NCBI GenBank assembly: GCA_905221605.1
Contig: CAJNDS010002827.1
Location: forward strand, 87,235 to 151,234
DNA: 64,000 bases
From: Symbiodinium natans
Taxonomy: Eukaryota; Sar; Dinophyceae; Suessiales; Symbiodiniaceae
Direction of reading: 5' to 3'
The number at the start of each line of letters is the position of its first letter. The stretch's first letter is position 1. A program made the position numbers and the translations under genes. This document shows, piece after piece, positions 1-12,598 of the stretch. The notes under the pieces are model-generated. The model was not told the origin of the DNA. It saw nothing but the letters and a program-made list of their open reading frames with translations, and made no database searches.

Positions 1-853
1 ACTTTGGGAGCTGCCTGGCCGTGGGCCAACTTGTCCTCCCTATGTCATGCAGGTGCCCACTTTGCTGGGTCTACCGGGGGACCGCGCAGAGCCTCGCCGG
101 CCTGCAGGGAGCCAAAGTCAGCTCTGAACTCGTCAGGTTTGGCTGCTCTCTTTCTTTGTTTGGATTCAACAATATTCACGGTTTAGGCTACCAAGCTGAG
201 AATTCCAGGAAAATTCTGAGCCCTGCTCCATTGTGACTGAATTCAGATCAAAGTTACGCTTAAGCAACAGAGAAAGCTCATGACAACTTTTCAATCCCTC
301 ATCGAAGTCGACGGGTAGTCCAATGTCCACGCGTCCCTGCAGGCTCCAGCCCGAAGAGCGAAGGCACGTCACCGCAGGCACAAGGAGTCAAGGATGGTAA
401 AAGATGGTAAGGCATGGCAAAGAATTTGTGATTGATAGTCAAGGACGGCAAAGGGCAAAGCATCCCCCAAAGTCGCAGAGGTCGCTTGCTACAAGCCTAC
501 TCATGGCTCATCCAATCGGTTCTGAAGTCTCTGACTACCATGTAGCTCGGGAAGGACGATAGATAACCCACCGCGCAAGTTAGAACCGTCTCCCCGAGAC
601 TTGCCAAGCCCATCAAGCAACCAGCTTCTTCATCCGGCCCGGACGCTTGGTAAACCGGAAGAAGGTCTCCCCTCACCCCCCTCGCTTGTTCGCCAATGAT
701 GCATTCTGCCCACTGCCCCCTTGGACTCTCATCTGGTCATCGGCATGCTTTCGTGTTTGGGTCCACAGCTCTTCCGCTGATGCGGAGCACTGCAGAGCTA
801 CAGCAACGTTAGGGCAGTGGGTCTGAAGGCCTCCGGACCCTGAATGACCCAGC
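1..853. other. stretch downstream of the CDC14-like gene
   Basis: This stretch lies 3' of the last recognisable CDC14 exon on the minus strand. It should hold the variable C-terminal exons and 3' untranslated region of that gene, but I cannot pick out an exon with confidence. Near 391-445 there are short near-repeats of a GGCAAAG/GGTAAG type. No known domain is visible on either strand. Confidence 0.4.
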
Positions 854-3800
854 CTGCCACATGTCCTGCTGCATATCGCACAGGAACTGTTGTTGAGGCC
901 CCAGGATACTGCCAGGCCGACATATCCGGTTCCACCTCAATGGAGAAGCGGTAACAATCAAGATCACGTGATCGGATGGGCTCGAAGATCTGCAAGCTAA
1001 GTGGTGTGTCGCAGTGCCTATAGCCTTCATGGGTCACTGAGGAAAATAAAATGGATGCAATATGGCTCAATATGGCGCACTCTTCTCAATGCCATATCTT
1101 GAGCCGCCAGGCCCGATCCAGGCTCGTGCCGGCCAGCGGAAATGTTTCATGGCCTTAGTGCAAGAAACACAACCTTCAGCTGGGAAGACAATGCAACGCA
1201 CAGCGTGTTTCCTAGCCTTAGCTTCTTTCCGCAGTGGTTCATGGAACTGACAGAGCCCGAGGCATAGAGGCCTATCAAGGTGCCTGTGCGCCCCAAGCCG
1301 GCCTGGACACTCTCAAGAGAAGCACCGCACAGATGTACGTGTAATGTGACCAGCCTTGCAGTGAACAGCCACCGCACTTGGCTCGTTCTCCACGATGTAG
1401 AGGAATTTTGAAATGATCTGAGCCGCTACACTGAGCAGCTAGACACTCCCGAACCCCCTCCCCCACCCCCCCGGTGTCCAAATACAAGTGGCCGAGTTGC
1501 CAGGATCTGTTGGCCGAACTTCTTTGAACAAGGGTTTGGAGAAAGCCCTGCCCCCCCAGCCTCCCTGTCCGGACAGCTTCCATCAAGGAAATAGAGATCC
1601 ACGTGCTTGAGGCCATGGTCGACAAAACGCCGTCGGTCATACCTGTGAGACCGAGGGGATCACGGCGAGGCCCAGTGCGAACCGCTGTTTTATGAGTCCG
1701 TATAGCGGCTTAGCACAAACGCTTTGGAACGAGCCTCTTTGTGGCAACTTGGGGCCGTTCCTACTCACGACTCTGGAGCGCGACGACGTGGCCTGATTGT
1801 CGAATCTGGGACCTCCCTGATTCCTGTTTTGCCCACTGGGCGAGTGGGCCTCTCTTTGGTTGGCAACAAGCCCCCAAGGACCCCACCCAAGCTTCACATG
1901 CCAACAAGCGCATGAGCTCAGACAACTTCGGAGCTGAAGGATTTTCAGCCTGCTGACACCGCAAGCTTTTTCTGCTCTCAAGTTAAAAACAAACAAGCCT
2001 TCAGGGGTCCACCAGCAAGCCTATATGTCCCCTATTTACTCTCCTAATTCAAGGTTTAGGTATCCGGCACCAATAGGGTAGCATCAGACATTCAGGTACA
2101 AGCGGGTCCAACAGCCGACGCTGGCAAGAAGCAAGCGCGACACTGCGCCATACTGCGCCCATGCACCAGGGTGGACACTGCGAGGCTCGCTGGCAGAACA
2201 CGCAGCCAACGCTTTGCGCGCGCACACCCCTGGAACGTACCCCCAAAAACCTGCATGAAAAGCGCACTAACAGTACCATAAGCTTACGATTCTATTTTGC
2301 TACATGGTCCTGAGCTGCATTAAAGCACATCAAAAACAGAAACTCGCAACTTACCACCAACCACGCTGACAGCTTTCCACAGAACCACGCAACCACAACG
2401 CCATCACACGCTACTTTTGAAAGAAATGCCCCGAAAATCTGAGGGCCTCGAACCCCCCCACCCCGCCCTCGGACCGCAGCCCTGAGCCCTGGCACCCTGA
2501 AACAACACCCCGGTCACCCCCCTCCCCTGGCCGTCTTCCAGGCCCCTCGGATCTTAGTTTAGAAGCCCTACAATGGGGATCTTTGAACATACCCCAAATT
2601 TCTAAGTCAAAAGCAGCTAACAATATTCACAATGCACTTTGATATAGATTTAAATAAGATTGGGCACGCCCTCAATGAAGCCCTAAGCAAAGCCTTCACC
2701 CAAAACACAAAGGTGTGTGTGGCTGACAATACCTCTGGAACCATAAACCCCATTCTGAGTACCTGCATCACGAACATGCTCAGAAATAACCTCCCGGTCT
2801 AGGGCACGCCGTGAGATTTCAATGTCATTGTAGCATATTTTATTGCTTGGGGCGCGGGGTATGTTCCAGAGGTATGTTTCCAAGCGATTGAACACACAGA
2901 GCTCTGAGACCTTAGGCCCTCGCAAAGGGTTATCAGCTCAGTTCGTCAAATTCACTCCTGCACGACCAGCTACTGCTGCAGGAGGGAATCTTGTGAAGAG
3001 CCTCTACTCTGGGATCATATGAAAACTCTTCCAAAAACAAATGCAAATGGAGCCTCTTTTCGCTAGATGTCACTGCATTCGTTTTGTAAGTTCTGCAGCA
3101 GTGAGGGTACAGCTCATCGGGTCAAGGCTTAAGATTCTTTGCCCCGCACGAGGGCTGTATATGGCTGTATCAGATCTTCATAGGGTAAATTAACATACGC
3201 AGGTCTGAGACGTCAAGGAGCTTGAGGGCAGGTAAGGTTTTCTTTTGGGTCAAACTGCCGACTATGGTTTCAAAGCATATCCCAAATAGCAAGTAGCGAA
3301 AGTTATGCCCAAGTTGTTGGCTGGCCGTATTACAAGCAGAGAAACACGTTTGCGCGTGAGTGTACCTGCAACACACCTGCAACTTTTAGCCGTGAGCGTC
3401 GGGTGTTCCAGACAGGCGCACTGCTTCTTGTTCAGCCGCACGACCAAGCCAATGCCCGCATCTCGAAAGATGGGCACATAGTCCTCTGGCTTTTCGCTAT
3501 CAGCTCTTTGCATTTGCACGGCCATATGGCCCACATGACGAAGCATCAAAGAAGTGATCTGGGACAGCTGAGCTGTTGCCAGAGGTGGGCCGATCTTTCC
3601 AGGAAACTTTCATGCGCTCTGAGACCAGCGTGCAACCCAGTCCTCTGGTGTGAAAGCTGGAAACCTTGGAGGAAGGTTAGCACAAGAAAATCAAAAAAGC
3701 CAAAAAGAATCAAGGGTTCCCAGCCCGGCTTCATGTAATGTGAAATGTTGCAGCCGTTGGGCCCATCTGCGTCTGTGGAAGTAGGACTTGGCCCAGCAAA

Positions 3801-5689
3801 GGCCAGGAACTTATCCTCAGGTGCAAGCGCTGAACGTGTTAAAGGAAACGAATCCCAAAAGTCCGAGTGTCTGGAATGATCCAATTCATGTCCCCATTCT
3901 CCACCTGCAATCGGAGATGCGCTGCAGGCTTCAAGCCCATGTCTATGCACATCTGTCTAGTTGGCTGTCTGGTTTTTGCATTGCCGCGCTGCCCCTGCAG
4001 TGCACCTAGCTACCAGCTACGCACAATTCCTCGTAAGCCCGTCGTCGCCGCCAGAGATTTGTCTGTCTGAGGTTGGCGTTGTGAAGAGTGCAATCAACTC
4101 TTGCTTGAAAGAAAAAGAAGTGCCAAGGCAAAAGGTCTCCCCCTATCGTGCGACAAAGTCTCATCCAGAAGTCGCTGGATTTCCCTCAGACCCCTCAACA
4201 ACATCCGGTACTAGAACCAGCAGACCAGGACCTGGTCTCCTTCCCCTTTCCCAACCCGTCCCTTCAACCGAACATTTGTGCAGCCCCCCCCCCTCCCCCT
4301 TTTGAAGGCCCCCCCCCCTCAGACCCTCCCCTCTCCCCGTTGGTGGGATCCTGGGACCCCTTCAAACCACTGTGGTGCCGCGCAAACTTGATCGCACGCT
4401 ACACCCCGCATTGGGCCAGCCGCGAGTCATACGACATCATGTCACACAGAGGCCTTCTCAAAGAACTCGTAGGACTCCACGTCGAAACTCAGTTCGTCGA
4501 AGCGTACACAGATTCACATCAGAATTTTTCGGGTGTTTGCAGGGGCTCTCCTGGTGGCAGCGGCTCATGAGGCTCATCAGATATCATGAACGCACATGTC
4601 GAAAAGCCGACCCGAGGTCCACAAGTTGCTGCCTGGGAGCTGCTTCCAGTCAAACCACCCACACTCGATGGCCTTCTCAAGGCCCTGAGCCGGAGCTGCA
4701 GTGCTCTATGCTCCATCACCCAACATAGAATAAGACTTCAGAAGGCTGTGCATGACTCGAATCAAGCTTTGATGAGCCTTGAGGCAATCCAAGACAGTCA
4801 GGCTATAAGTGCAAATGCCGCCTCGGGACATCTTGCATGTCACAATGTGCACAATATGCAGAATGCAAAGTGCCGAGAGGGATCCCTCGACACGAGGTCC
4901 AAGGAGTCCAAGGCCCAGGCAGGTCGCATCACGATACGGCAGGAAGGGAGGGTAGACAGATTGGAATGGCTTGTACGCCTATTCCAAAGCTCCAAGCGTG
5001 CTCGAGCACCACTTCCACTCTGCTACGGAGGCTCTCAAACTGAATCCTTTCAATATCGGATACTGCAGCACATGCAACTGCGCCTCATCTGCTGTCTTGC
5101 CCAGCACAATGACCTATGTACGTCCAAGCAGGGTGACCGCTCGCAAAGGTCGAACCCGATGAAAAGCAGGGTGGTAGACCCCGGTAGACTTGCGACTGGT
5201 CGTATTATTGTTTTGGTCAAAAGCTGCCTGGAAGGCGCCGATCATCGTGGCGGCGTTGGCGCGCTGCAAGGGGCAAGCGAAAACACCAAGGCAAGCGTCT
5301 ACCCCTCCCGCCCCCTAACCCCTGCAAGACACCCTGTGCCTTTTTGGGATCATGAGAGCAATAGTGGACAATCCGCTTGTCAGCGAGACTGCTGTCTCCG
5401 AGCTTGGCCTTCAGATCTTCAATTAGCAGATTCTTCAAGTAGCAGGCAGTCAGTAGGCACTCAAGGTGAGAAGCTTCATGAGGTTTTGCTGTCTGAATGT
5501 TGAATGCTGTCTCCTGTCCGCACCTCCAGCGCCTTGCAGTATCTCCAAACCATTCCCAAGTTCAGTGGACCTGAGCCACTCATTGAAGCTACGTCCTTGC
5601 TGAAGCTCCCATGCAAACCTCAGAGCAGAGCCAAAGTCAGCGAAAAAGGGTTCATAGATGAACTCTTGATCAATGCTGAAGTAGTGCAC
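854..5689 (-). CDS. CDC14: CDC14-like dual-specificity protein phosphatase, multi-exon gene
   Basis: CDC14 phosphatases remove phosphate from Ser/Thr/Tyr residues, typically of cyclin-dependent-kinase substrates in mitotic exit and cytokinesis. Conserved blocks occur in family order on the minus strand. VHYFSIDQEFIYEPFFADFG (exon 5604-5689) is the N-terminal DSPn block, and KRIVHYCSHDPKK is at about 5340-5430. RANAATMIGAFQ (5228-5263), VIVLGKTADEAQ (about 5036-5113) and QGLEKAIECGWFDW (about 4640-4695) follow. Then come FDVESYEFFEK (4454 to about 4506), PEDKFLAFAGPSP (3755-3829), PEDYVPIFRDAGIGLVVRLN (3422-3503) and FVDHGLKHVDLYFLDGSCP (1561-1642). The catalytic loop HCK/AGLGRTG is split between 1355-1417 and 1264-1302. 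AMKHFRWPARAW (1113-1153) and RICRPGSILGPQQQFL (854-935) close the domain. The HCX5R loop is intact, so the enzyme is probably active. Donors after 5340, 5228, 4454, 3755, 1561, 1355, 1264, 1113 and 854 are GC; only 3422 is GT. The N-terminus before VHYF and the C-terminus are not resolved. Confidence 0.92.
4212..4345 (+). repeat. dispersed C-run repeat, copy 1 (partial)
   Basis: Contains AACCAGCAGACCAGGACCTG, then TCTCCTTCCCC and C-runs. It matches the left part of the copies at 18.8, 41.4 and 45.9 kb. It lies in the CDC14 intron between 3829 and 4454, and the right end is missing. Confidence 0.65.
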
Positions 5690-5934
5690 CTGCAACGAAA
5701 ACATCGCACACACTTGCAAGGAACTGTCTCCGTGACTGCAGCCGCCCTAGCAGCTTTCGCGTGTTCATGCTCGATTCGTTCTGCAAGCGAAGCTCCATGT
5801 GGCTTCACTCATTTGCCGCCTTCGGATTGGCGCGCGGCGCTGCGTGGAGCGCTGCCCAGTAGAGCCGGTTGGGAAGGATCTCGGAGAGGGAAAACATGAG
5901 AAGCTGCTGCAAACACAACCTACAAAAGCTTACA

Positions 5935-6054
5935 AAAGCTTACAAAGCTTGTTCAAGGGAGGTGGTTCCCTCAGAAAGGGTGCTAAAATCTCCAGCTGCA
6001 CCTGGATGGCATCGGCCAGATCCCGTTCCGTCATCAGGCGAAAAAACAAGGGCC
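5935..6054 (-). CDS. coding-like exon upstream of the CDC14-like gene
   Basis: On the minus strand a CTCGCAG acceptor at 6055-6061 is followed by an open stretch reading PLFFRLMTERDLADAIQVQ, then EILAPFLREPPPLNKL. The amphipathic, charge-balanced composition looks like protein. It may be a 5' exon of the CDC14-like gene or the last exon of the next gene in the minus-strand array. It does not match the usual CDC14 N-terminus, so I leave it unnamed. A triplet of AAGCTTACA-type repeats sits at its 3' end (about 5920-5950). Confidence 0.45.
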
Positions 6055-6061
6055 CTGCGAG

Positions 6062-6629
6062 CACCGGTTAGCATGAAATGCATGCAAACTCGGATGTGAA
6101 TGCAGGCTGGATCCACAGCAGCAAGACCACTCAGATCAGCCCTCCGCAACGCTACCTATAGCCTAAGTGGCGCACCCGAATCACTCGAGAGGCATCCGGA
6201 AGCAATTTGAGGTGCAAGTTCCGAACGCCTCGGACCCTAATGCAGAATGCTATTCGGAGCCAAGCGGTTGCACGGCACCACGCAATCAAATGGTCACAAG
6301 AAGACATGCGCTGATCACGTGCCAACACTCTCGCAGTCACAGGATGTAGAGTGTTCAAGCTTCCCATATCACGAGCACGGGGCATACGATGAACAAATGC
6401 ACCCACTATCATTCATGTGCGTTTATCTATATATATATATATCCAAAATTGACTAGCTCAATTCAATAAGTCGACAAAAATGTGTTAAATAAGATATCCA
6501 CTTTGCACTCATCTTAAAAGCGAAGATTCAACTTCGACTGTTCACATGGCGCCATTCTGGACCTTCTGGCAGTGGGGTGAGTGGAGTGGGAGAGTGGGAG
6601 AGTGGGATAGTGGCAGAGTGGGAGGGTGG

Positions 6630-6660
<31 letters not shown>

Positions 6661-7470
6661 GGAGAGCGGGAGGGGGGTGTGTACCAGCCATGAGCTATTA
6701 AACAATTTTCGTGGAGTCGTTTCTGACCCAGCAAGGCAAGCGTCATGTGAGCATCGACCGCAACCAGACACTGTGTAGCCAGAAATTGCACTAAGGGTCA
6801 AAGCTGCCTGCCATCGGGTCACAAACTCGCAGCTTTGCACTGGGACTGTGATTCAGCGATGGATCTTTGAAAGGACGAAACCTTGGTGAGCAGGTTTAAG
6901 ACCAGGCTTGCAAGTTGAAAGGGCCATGGAGCACATGCAAGTGGAGGGAGGAAGGGAGGGATGGAGAGGGAGAGGGAGGCAGAGAGAGAGAGAGAGAGCG
7001 AGAGCGCAAAAAAAACAAAAACGAAGTACGAGTACCGCCTGGAAGCAGATTCAACTTGAGCAGTAGTTCAGTAAGATGCTTACTTGGGTGCTACAAAATG
7101 TTTTTGTAACGTCGAAGCCCCATCCACGGCACGATTTTTTGACGCGGCTATTGCCTTGCAGGCCCTAGCTGTTTTGCATGTGTGTTAACGGGCAAGCCAT
7201 GAAAAGGAACCCGTACACTGAGCCATATGTGCATGATGCACAGCTTGAGACTTGAGAACACAACGTGATGTACATGCTGTAGGGAAGCTGGGGCCCTTTG
7301 GGCTGTCTGTCCTCTTGCTGGTGTTTGTGAATGATCTTGATTGATTTTTCACTATGCTAGAATGTAGCTGCATCAGGAACTACAAGTATCAGAAGCGGCG
7401 ACCACGCGTGCGCTGTCTGTATCTGCCCGCTTGTCCGAGTAGCTCTCTTTTGTTCCGGAAAGACCGCCGG
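6062..7470. other. intergenic/intronic stretch with simple repeats
   Basis: No domain is recognised. It contains a (TA)n run at about 6427-6442, a G-rich minisatellite at 6571-6677 and a purine-rich (GA)n stretch at about 6945-7000. A minus-strand open stretch at about 6152-6235 reads VRNLHLKLLPDASRVIRVRH and may be an exon, but I cannot define its ends. Confidence 0.4.
6571..6677. repeat. G-rich minisatellite, unit about GAGAGTGGGA
   Basis: A roughly 10-bp unit (GAGAGTGGGA and the variant GAGAGCGGGA) is repeated about ten times with single-base drift. G-runs are on the plus strand throughout, so the tract has G-quadruplex potential. Confidence 0.85.
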
Positions 7471-8290
7471 TCAAGCTGGAGACGCTGATGCAGGTTTCCG
7501 CTTCGGTGCGGGGAGCTTCGGTAGCGGGACCCAAGTCTCAGAAGCATCCTCGTCTTGCCCTCGCTTCGCCTGGCCAAGTCTGCAATCTAGTAATGGTTCT
7601 GCAATGCTGCGGTGGGAATGTGACAGAATAGAGCCTGGAGGCCAGATTGCTCGAATGCTTTCTCCACGGAGCCAACTGCCGACCTTACAGGTTCTTACAG
7701 TATCTCGAAAGCAACACCTGCCGTAGTCGTCGTGGAGAACACGAGCACCCTTCAGGTCCACGTAGGCGCAAGCTTAGACTCGGATGTTGGAGCCAAGATT
7801 CCAGCTCCTGTTGTTTGGTCTCGTCTCTTGATTCTCTTGCGCTGGAAGTCAAAAGTGTTTCTTCATGGCTGTGCCCTCATCTGCCTGAAAACTTCTGGTT
7901 GTGAGCCTCTGCAGGATAGGGACCGGTCCTGTACATTATGTTTTCATGTGCAAGCGTTGTGCAGAATCGGCTGCTGCCACTCTCTCTTGCCGCGGTACTG
8001 CCTCCTGCTTCGCTTGGGAAGTCGAGCGGGTGACCTGCCCCATTGTTTCGCTGATGACTACGCTTCTCGATGTGACGCACACGTTGGGCATTACAAGGCA
8101 CTTCCGAACTCTCTCCTGGAAATGTTGTTCACGCCACTCAAAACATGCGTGCTTGCACTTCTTGCACTCGCAAGTTGAATCATAAGCCGGTGGACCACTG
8201 TTGGGCCGTCGCAGCTGCTGGGTAACTCCATGTCCCTCCTGCACCATGCGAAAAAGTACCATGTTTCCTCGCCTCGGCAGTTCCCCCAAC
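7471..8290 (-). CDS. candidate minus-strand exons, unrecognised protein
   Basis: Two minus-strand stretches look coding. Near 7471-7580 I read LGQAKRGQDEDASETWVPLP, and near 7710-7765 I read VDLKGARVLHDDYGRCCFR. A second block at about 7936-8290 contains the cysteine-rich CECKKCKHACFEW followed by VVISETMGQVTRSTSQAKQE. The Cys spacing could bind a metal but matches no finger I know. The plus strand over 7900-8180 is also open, so strand choice rests on composition and on the minus-strand trend of the neighbourhood. No function is assigned. Confidence 0.4.
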
Positions 8291-10125
8291 TACAGTATAA
8301 TCCCGCCCTCCCGAGATCAAACCTGTTTCAAAAAGTCTTCAAGACCCAAGGTTGATGTGGACGTCCAGCTAAAGTCGCACTGATTTTAGTGATTCAATCC
8401 ATCACGGATCACAGGGGGTTGAAGGGGGGGGGACAGACTCTCCCGCTATTTGCAACAGTGCGCCACATTGTCAGACCGGGCATTGCATGCTGAGGCGTTG
8501 CAAACGGGACCCGCTTGCTTGCTTGTCTGTCCGACTCTTGGTTGTTTCTTGGCTGGCTTGTTTGCCCATCCGTTGCTTGCTTGCTAACTTGCTGGCTGGT
8601 CCATCCGAGCTTCTGTTGCTTGCTTGCAGTGTTGTCATTCGCAAAACTGAAAAAGGAAAACGATACAGCAACAAAATATGCACAAAATGCTGACCCCTGC
8701 TGCTGCCAATGCCGATGTCAGCCGCGGGTAAATCCAACATCCCCTACCGAGCCACCTGCAACCTAGTCACAAGCCCTCGTCAAAACGCAGCGCTTCGCTT
8801 TCAAACATGCAGCTACTCAGAACTGATCAAACATAAGCGTATTGGCACATCTCCTTGGCTGGGGCTGGTGAGCAATCGAGGCATCCTCGACCTCACATTC
8901 GCTGCTCGAGGAACGAAGCAGCGAATCAAAACCCTGCCAGGCCTGGAAGAAGGCATGGCAGCATGCTCGGCAGGCCAGCCTCGCGAGTCCCACAAGAAAA
9001 ACTTGGTTGGGCGCCCTCATTGTGCAACCGATGTTTTGGTTGGCAAGCTCTGCCCACGACCAGATGATATTGGGTAGCAGATGTTAAAACATTTGCTGAA
9101 AGCAAGTATTCAATGATTCTGAGCGGGCAACCGACACTCCCTCAGCAGAGCTCGTTATTGGGATGTTCGCACGCGTCGGTTGTGGGGTGTCTAAGTTGTA
9201 GCTTTCAGGGCCGTTTCGTGGAGTTCGGACCTTTCCGCGGTGTGCTGCTACACTGCCTTCTCGAAGCTGAAAGATATGAGACAAGCTCACCTGGCTAGTG
9301 ACTGTTCTCTTCTTCACACGCTCCTGCAGTCCTGCAGTTGCTGTAGTAGTTTCAGACACCATACAGGGAGGCTATTTCCTCAGTCCCATACTAAGAGCCA
9401 ATATGGGTGAAGTTCCACGTTGAAAATACTCCAGCCTGTAAGGTCCAAGGTGCATCAGGTCAGAGTCTGTGCACATAAAGCCTTTTCAATTGTGATCTCT
9501 GGCACATTTAGGAGAAGCCTACGAAGAAACAAGGTGTACAGCACGGCATCTTGTTTCAAAGCTTTTCTTCTGTGTTGAGTCGTTAAGGCTCAATGTCGCG
9601 GTATTCTCGCCCAGCCATGGATGAAAAAGCATCTGCGCGAACTCCATCAACTGACCCTGCAATTCAACAGGTGATGAGCCCAACGCCTGGGCAGAAGCAC
9701 ATGTAGTTAGTGATGCTCCATCTTTTGGCGTTGAATGTTTGCAGTTATAAAACTTTTGCTAGGGCTTCGGGATTGCTATTCGGCATATCTCTTCGGGTAC
9801 AGGGTTTTCGAGTCAACATCGCGCTTGAAGTGTGAGGCTCCCAGGGGAGAGGGGAGGGGGCGGGGGAAGGGGGGGTGAGAGGGGTGGGGAGGAGGGGGGA
9901 CGGGGACGGAGGGAAGAGCGTGGACTCTCCACGAACAATTGAATTATCAACATCGTTGGACAAAAACAAGACAAACGCCGTCAACCTGAACTGCACTATG
10001 AAAACCAAGTGATCGGCAAGTCTTGTCACAAAATCCCGTCGCTCGTCTCTCTGCGGGAGCTCGCAAACATGTCGAGTCAGAGAGCCGCAGGTGCACATTG
10101 GTGCAAGCGCTTCTTCGCGGTTTAG
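8291..10125. other. stretch without a recognised gene
   Basis: It holds a TTGC/CTTG-rich low-complexity stretch (about 8513-8630), open but unrecognisable frames on both strands at 8709-9080, and a G-rich plus-strand tract at about 9838-9905. The balance of coding-like exons changes from minus to plus somewhere here, so it may include a divergent intergenic region. No promoter motif could be identified. Confidence 0.35.
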
Positions 10126-10218
10126 CCGAGACAGAAATCAAAGCTATGCTCGAAAAGGCGGGCCTGGAGCGCATTGGTACGGTGACAATCTGGAAGTCCT
10201 TTGCAGAGAGGCAGTAGT
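10126..10218 (+). CDS. candidate terminal exon, plus strand, unrecognised
   Basis: After a GGTTTAG acceptor-like site the plus strand reads ETEIKAMLEKAGLERIGTV and then TIWKSFAERQ before a TAG stop. The helical, charged composition and the clean end suggest the last exon of a plus-strand gene. Upstream exons were not identified. No domain is recognised. Confidence 0.4.
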
Positions 10219-10871
10219 TTCAGATGTACGGCTTCAACACAGAACGTGAGCTTCTTTCTCATCCTGTCTAGTCTAGTAACGGGGATTCGTCCTGTCTTCG
10301 GACTCGTGCCGGATTGAAAAGGAGCCCTGCTGGTGGCGGGCGTCTGTGCTGTATGGTATGACCTCAGGCAGTTTCAAGCCCCATCCGCAGACAGCTTTCG
10401 AAAAGTGACGTGGTGACGTGGAACTGAAGGAGAAGCTCGGACAAGAACTTCTTACTTTTCTTACAGAGAAGCAAAGGGCTGAAGGATCGTCATGAAAGTC
10501 ACGGCGATGTATTGCGATGCTACCAAGCCTTGAGCAGGATTTGCAGGATTTAGTGCCCCAACAATCCATTTTCCATTTCGATCTCGCGAGTGCTCACGAG
10601 AGCAGGAATCCTCAATGGCCCGAGAACAATGCCTGGCTGCATGGCCTTCATGTAAACAGCAGCTTTCTCAATAAAAACGCCTATGATGCAACCAAGCTCC
10701 CGAAACGAATCCTCCAAGAAAAGCGTAGACGCTCAAAACCGCGAACAACAAATATTTACACTGACAAGATTCTCTGTGGGATTTTCTGCAGTTTGGCAGG
10801 GATCCCCGGCCCAGGAGACCAGGGCGGTCAAGCTACAAATAGCATGCATACTCCGCACGACATTCCACAAT

Positions 10872-10991
10872 GGATGATTTTCTGCAGCTACTGCGTACTG
10901 CAAGGTCCCTGGCTCTGGCTGAAGCTTCTCCTCGTCGGTACCGAGCCTTGAGCGGACATCTGACGAAAAGTGGCCTACGTTTGCGCTGAGC
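10872..10991 (+). CDS. short candidate reading frame, plus strand
   Basis: A 39-codon frame opens with MDDFLQLLRTARSLALAEAS and ends with a TGA stop after SGLRLR. It resembles a helical exon. It could be the end of the same plus-strand gene as 10126-10218 or a separate one. Family unknown. Confidence 0.3.
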
Positions 10992-12598
10992 AGTCTTAGC
11001 AGACTTAGCTTCGGGCAAAGTAGGAGGCACCCGGGGTAACAACAGGCGGCGGGAGCTTCATTGGCTGCCTCGGCCTAATGAGCTCCAGATGCTCCAGGGC
11101 CGCCTTTAGAAACAAGAAAACTGCCTCTGGGCGACCAACGGGTTGGTGCCCAGCAAGTGTGGGGGAACCTCGTCCTGGCAGTTTACCGTCGACACTGCCC
11201 GGCTGTGTACTTGTTAACTCAGACAAGTGGTAGGCGTGGCCTCGAGTTCAACATGTTTCGATGACTGCTGACAACATCCGCTTGATGCTGAGCCTACCCT
11301 CGGCTTGAGTATTTGCTGGGATGTGCCCTGTCAACCATCGCGTTCGGACTCAAGAAGATATCTTGAGACTTAAGACCTTGTGTTCCTTTGATTGGCTTGT
11401 GACAGAAGGTTTGTGGATCACCATTAGCCATCCATACACCGTAGACACACAAGGCAAACCGAAAGAACAAGTTGCACCAACAGGAAAAATTTCAGGGCTC
11501 TCTGAAGAAGCGCATGGACACTGCCTTGGAAAGACGGCCTCGTCTTCCTCCTCTGCTTCTCCTTCTTGGTCTTCTTCGGCATCAGACCATTCGCCACTTC
11601 GTAAATTGACCTAGGCGCTGCGGGCGCTGGTACGACCCCGGCGTGAGCTTTGAGCAGACACACATAACGGGACAGGACGCAAAGATATATATATATATAT
11701 AATATGTTCAATGCTCGTGCAGAGCTAGACTGGACGCACAGGGCGGCTGCAATGGTGTTTGCTGTGCACAGGGTTTTGAACAAAAAGCACAGCGCTCAAA
11801 CCCGCGCGCACCGAAAGAGTGGTGGATAAACGAGAAATGCATCCCGGCGAGACCCCGAAAAGTAACAAAACACCTAGGGGAAACACAAGCAAAAACAGCT
11901 TTAGCCGTGCAAGCCGGATCGTCCGGCCGAAAAAAAGGAAAGCAGAGACATCAACCCAAGCTCCGCTGAACAACCCTGCGCAATGCTTTCGGTTACAGAA
12001 ATGCGAACTGTCTGAACTGCCAACCAACCCGAACCGAACCGGGCGATATTTAATTGGAGAACTGCTATTGATTCATAATGCTAAAAGGCCTGGTCTGCCC
12101 CTCCGCTGTGACGAAACTGGAGATGCATATTATCCCTCCATGCAGGTTACCGGAGCTTGCGTTTGAGACACCGCGACACGCAACTTGATGCAACTTGTGG
12201 CTGTATGTGAGCTCCCCTTGGCAATCTGAAGATTATTCTGTAATTACTCAGCTGGCAAATTCAAAGCGACGGACATGCCAGGGACTTGGGACGCGGCAGT
12301 GGGCTCCACTGCTTCTTTACCTGGTGGGCGTGCTTCCAGGCCAGGATCCTGGCACGGGTGCAGGAAATATGCATTTTAGCATTTTCATCAGCAAAGGAGC
12401 TGAGTCCCTACAAACAGTCCCAGTCGTTGATCCGCTCTTCGCCATTCTTTGGTGGTGCGTTCCTGGTACCACGTCTGCGCTCCACTGAACATGCACACTC
12501 TGATTCTGCTGTTGCAGCACGCGCCTCTGAACCCAAATAGCTTGCAGGGACACCGCGTCCGGTTTGAATATCCACTGCACGCCACCACGCCTCACACA
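10992..12598. other. stretch without a recognised gene
   Basis: It contains a (TA)n microsatellite at about 11685-11702. An open plus-strand frame at 11819-12166 (Lys/Arg-rich, around SRASRIVRPKKRKAE) could be coding but has no recognisable domain or clear splice sites. Nothing else stands out. Confidence 0.35.

Noticed and set aside
4586-5503. 305-codon open frame on the plus strand
   Set aside because: It is antisense to the CDC14-like exons on the minus strand, has unconvincing composition, and contains the reverse complements of real exon and splice signals.
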